Part shown: piece after piece, positions 61,950 to 64,000 of the stretch
Position numbering within the stretch: position 1 is the stretch's first letter
Layout of the letters: every line of letters starts with the position of its first letter
Assembly (NCBI RefSeq): GCF_002105555.1
Contig: NZ_CP020612.1
Coordinates: 1,852,001 to 1,916,000 of the forward strand
DNA from: Paracoccus contaminans
GTDB lineage: Bacteria > Pseudomonadota > Alphaproteobacteria > Rhodobacterales > Rhodobacteraceae
DNA length: 64,000 nucleotides
Reading direction: 5' to 3'
Program-made: the position numbers and the translations under genes
Notes under the pieces: generated by a model
What the model saw: only the letters and a program-made list of their open reading frames with translations
The model's database searches: none
What the model was told of the DNA's origin: nothing

Positions 61950-63814
61950 TCGTCTTGCTCCTGAAGTGTGGTGTCGGGGTCGGACCCGTGTCCAGGTTCG
62001 GCCGCATCGCGGCGCGCATAGCGTTCCTGATAGTATCCGATCAGGAACAGCCCCTGATCCTCGGCCGAATGCTGGGCGGGCAGGCCCTCGGCGAAACTGG
62101 CCCACAACGCGCCGATCTCGCGGCCCAGACCGGCCGCGACCCGGCGTGCATGGTCCGCGTCCTTGATCCAGCGGGCGTCGGAATGACCGTTGCGCAACCG
62201 CTTGAGATGATGGTTTTCTGCGGCGATACACAGCGCCGGGAACACCCTTCCCGGTGTCGCCGCGGCCGCGCCCAGGAACTTGTCCTTGACGGTGGAATTG
62301 ATGCCGTCCCCCAGCGCCGCCATCTGCGCCTTTTCGAACAGGGCGAACAACCGGCCCAGTCGGCGGGCCACATTCGGATCGTCTGGATCGGCGCACATGA
62401 GATAATCCCCCTGTTCGGTGCCGTCGGCGCGGCGCGGCAGGCGGCCGTCCAGGCGCATGTCACGGACGATCAGCCCCTTGATGAGCGCAAGTCGGATCGG
62501 GTCCAGCACCTGGTCGCTGCGGATGCGCAGCACCAGCAGGGCCAGAAGCGCCCTTGGAAACCGTCCACCCGTGATGATGGCGCGCAGCAGCTCGCCCGCA
62601 AGCAGGCGGGACACCCGCTCGCCGTCGTAACGGACGGTCCCGTTGTGAAGCTCGGCCGGCGCGGTCCGCAGCGTGGCGGCGCGGATCGAGACCGGCCGCC
62701 GCTGCGGCGCCGGTTCAATCGCCACGTCCTGCGAATATGCGGCGTAATGCTGCGCGAGTGTCCCGAAGCTGCCCTCCCAGTAGAAGCGCAGCGACACGCG
62801 GGCCGCGTTGGGTGCCAGGCCGGCGATGAAGAAGCGCACGCCTTCCGCAAGCTGGGGCGCGACCTCGCGCAAGGGCCGGCCCGCGGCGATGGCGCGCAGT
62901 TTGTCCTGGATCTTTCGCTCGGCCATGTCCTCGGCGGTGCCGGCCTTGCTCGGCTCGCCGAACATGGCGCCACCCCAGAACTCTGCCTCCTCCGCCACCT
63001 CGGCGTCGCTGCAATCCGCCCAGAAGACCGTCGAGGCGTCCCCGATCTGAACGCGGTGGCCGCTGCCCGTCGTCAGATAGCGGTTGAGCACCGTGGTATA
63101 GGCGAAGGCTGCGGCCTGCGAGACGGGGGCATTGTCGCCGCTTTCGTGACCGTAGGACTCATAGGCCTCGGCGTTGAAGGACACGAGGCTGGCCCCCGCG
63201 GACTGCGCGCCCCAGACCCCCTTGATCTTGGGGTGCAGATCGGCAATCGGCGCCATGTCTCCGCTGACGAGGCAGGCGCCCTGACGACCCTGCCTTTCGC
63301 CTCCGATCCGCTGCCAGATCGCCTTTGCCGCCTGCCTGTCGTGGATGAAGCCCGCGCGATGCTGCCCGGCCAGCGCGAACACCGCATTCTGATCGACCAG
63401 ATCCTGATCCCAGTCCGGCGGTCCGAACCGGTCGGGCGTCCACGTCCGCAGGAAAGCAAGGAAGGCACGCAGGCCGGCATCGTCGGCATCGGCCAGCCAT
63501 CTTTCGTGGTCTGCCACGAAAAGGGCGTGTTCCTCTTGCGCGCGGGACGCGTTTCCGGCCGTCACCCCAAGGCAATAGGCAGTCTTGTCCCAGAGAAAGC
63601 AGGCCTTTTTGCCACTGGTCCTGATCGGCGGCTGCGGCACCAGCAGCACCCGCGGGCTGCGCTTCTTGTCATCCCCGCGCAGGTCCGCCACCCCGGCCAC
63701 CGACCCGTCCGGGTTCAGCAGCACGCAAAAGCCGATCTTCTCGGCCGAATAGCCATAGGGCGGCGCGTCGGGCAGGCGGTCATAGGCGCGGACCAGCGAG
63801 GCGAGCAGGCTCAT
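61946..63814 (-). CDS. cas8c: Type I-C large subunit Cas8c (Csd1)
   Basis: A 622-residue protein, normal Csd1 length. It begins MSLLASLVRAYDRLPDAPPY and contains GGRFPRALLALLVLRIRSDQ and LFLIGYYQERYARRD, which are typical of Csd1. Cas8c recognises the PAM and initiates target unwinding; an embedded Cas11-like start may lie in its C-terminal part. It overlaps both cas5c and cas7 by ATGA. Confidence 0.94.
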   Translation of the reverse strand: MSLLASLVRAYDRLPDAPPYGYSAEKIGFCVLLNPDGSVAGVADLRGDDKKRSPRVLLVPQPPIRTSGKKACFLWDKTAYCLGVTAGNASRAQEEHALFVADHERWLADADDAGLRAFLAFLRTWTPDRFGPPDWDQDLVDQNAVFALAGQHRAGFIHDRQAAKAIWQRIGGERQGRQGACLVSGDMAPIADLHPKIKGVWGAQSAGASLVSFNAEAYESYGHESGDNAPVSQAAAFAYTTVLNRYLTTGSGHRVQIGDASTVFWADCSDAEVAEEAEFWGGAMFGEPSKAGTAEDMAERKIQDKLRAIAAGRPLREVAPQLAEGVRFFIAGLAPNAARVSLRFYWEGSFGTLAQHYAAYSQDVAIEPAPQRRPVSIRAATLRTAPAELHNGTVRYDGERVSRLLAGELLRAIITGGRFPRALLALLVLRIRSDQVLDPIRLALIKGLIVRDMRLDGRLPRRADGTEQGDYLMCADPDDPNVARRLGRLFALFEKAQMAALGDGINSTVKDKFLGAAAATPGRVFPALCIAAENHHLKRLRNGHSDARWIKDADHARRVAAGLGREIGALWASFAEGLPAQHSAEDQGLFLIGYYQERYARRDAAEPGHGSDPDTTLQEQDE

Positions 63815-64000
63815 CCGCGGATATCCGGGCTGCCGGGGGCGGGCACGTCCAGCACGCCATCGCGCAGCGTGGCGCGGAAGAACAGCGACGGGCGCCCCGG
63901 CGCGGCATGGTCGATGTCCCACAGCACGAAGCCGAGGTCGCGGGGCGTGCCGAAGCCGTGCTCGACGGTCAGGGTGTCGGGATCGCGTTCGGGCAACGGC
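63811..64000 (-). CDS. cas5c: Cas5c (type I-C pre-crRNA endonuclease), C-terminal end only
   Basis: About 62 residues of the C-terminus, including RDLGFVLWDIDHAAPGRPSL and FFRATLRDGVLDVP, as in Cas5c, which processes pre-crRNA in type I-C instead of Cas6. The gene runs past the end of the window, and cas3 is expected beyond it. It overlaps cas8c by four bases. Confidence 0.85.
   Translation of the reverse strand, partial: PLPERDPDTLTVEHGFGTPRDLGFVLWDIDHAAPGRPSLFFRATLRDGVLDVPAPGSPDIRG

Overview
The window is GC-rich DNA from an alphaproteobacterial chromosome, most likely a Paracoccus-like member of the Rhodobacteraceae. This rests on the dnaA-dnaN-recF block, a methylsuccinyl-CoA dehydrogenase of the ethylmalonyl-CoA pathway, the infA-maf-rng-yacG run, and strong G/C preference at third codon positions. 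The genus is inferred, not shown.

Layout. 1-16.9 kb is housekeeping: dnaA, dnaN, recF, adenine deaminase, recO, a META-domain lipoprotein, methylsuccinyl-CoA dehydrogenase, a TauE/SafE exporter, dapE, a GNAT acetyltransferase, a large repeat-rich OmpA-family protein, infA, maf, a short RNase E/G, yacG and tRNA-Phe. 16.9-18.3 kb, just after the tRNA, looks like decayed coding sequence. 18.3-27.1 kb holds a penicillin-acylase-family hydrolase and a DevABC-like tripartite exporter with a TolC-like lipoprotein and a two-component system; the permease and the adaptor genes are each frameshifted. 27.2-35.0 kb is a probable quinate/shikimate catabolic locus: a QuiC-type 3-dehydroshikimate dehydratase, a LysR regulator, a polar-amino-acid-type ABC importer with two paralogous binding proteins, and a shikimate/quinate dehydrogenase. 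35.2-41.4 kb is an extracytoplasmic flavin redox locus: ApbE, a PepSY-flavodoxin-FNR membrane reductase, a DUF2271 protein carrying an ApbE-type flavinylation motif, an Asp/His-rich secreted protein, and a divergent two-component system whose sensor also has an Asp/His-rich loop. 41.7-51.1 kb is a complete non-phosphorylating L-fucose pathway with a sugar ABC importer and a divergent IclR regulator; a perfect inverted repeat lies between the divergent genes. 51.7-54.2 kb encodes two alpha/beta hydrolases, and 54.8-56.8 kb an orphan SH3b-LysM protein. 56.8-58.2 kb has no recognisable intact gene.

58.2-64 kb is a type I-C CRISPR-Cas locus read on the minus strand: an array of 14 repeats and 13 spacers, a leader, cas2, an N-terminally truncated cas1, then cas7c, cas8c and the end of cas5c, which runs off the window. 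cas4 is absent from its usual place. The cas7-cas1 gap instead holds a DUF1508/YegP small gene, half of a CRISPR repeat, a probable small RNA with promoter and intrinsic terminator, and a mini-ORF starting with clustered rare codons. The sequence following the half-repeat partly matches a site overlapping that mini-ORF next to a TTC PAM. This recalls CreTA-type RNA guards of CRISPR-Cas, and it is the most interesting hypothesis in the window. A recombination scar left by loss of cas4 and the 5' end of cas1 explains part of the same evidence and has not been excluded.
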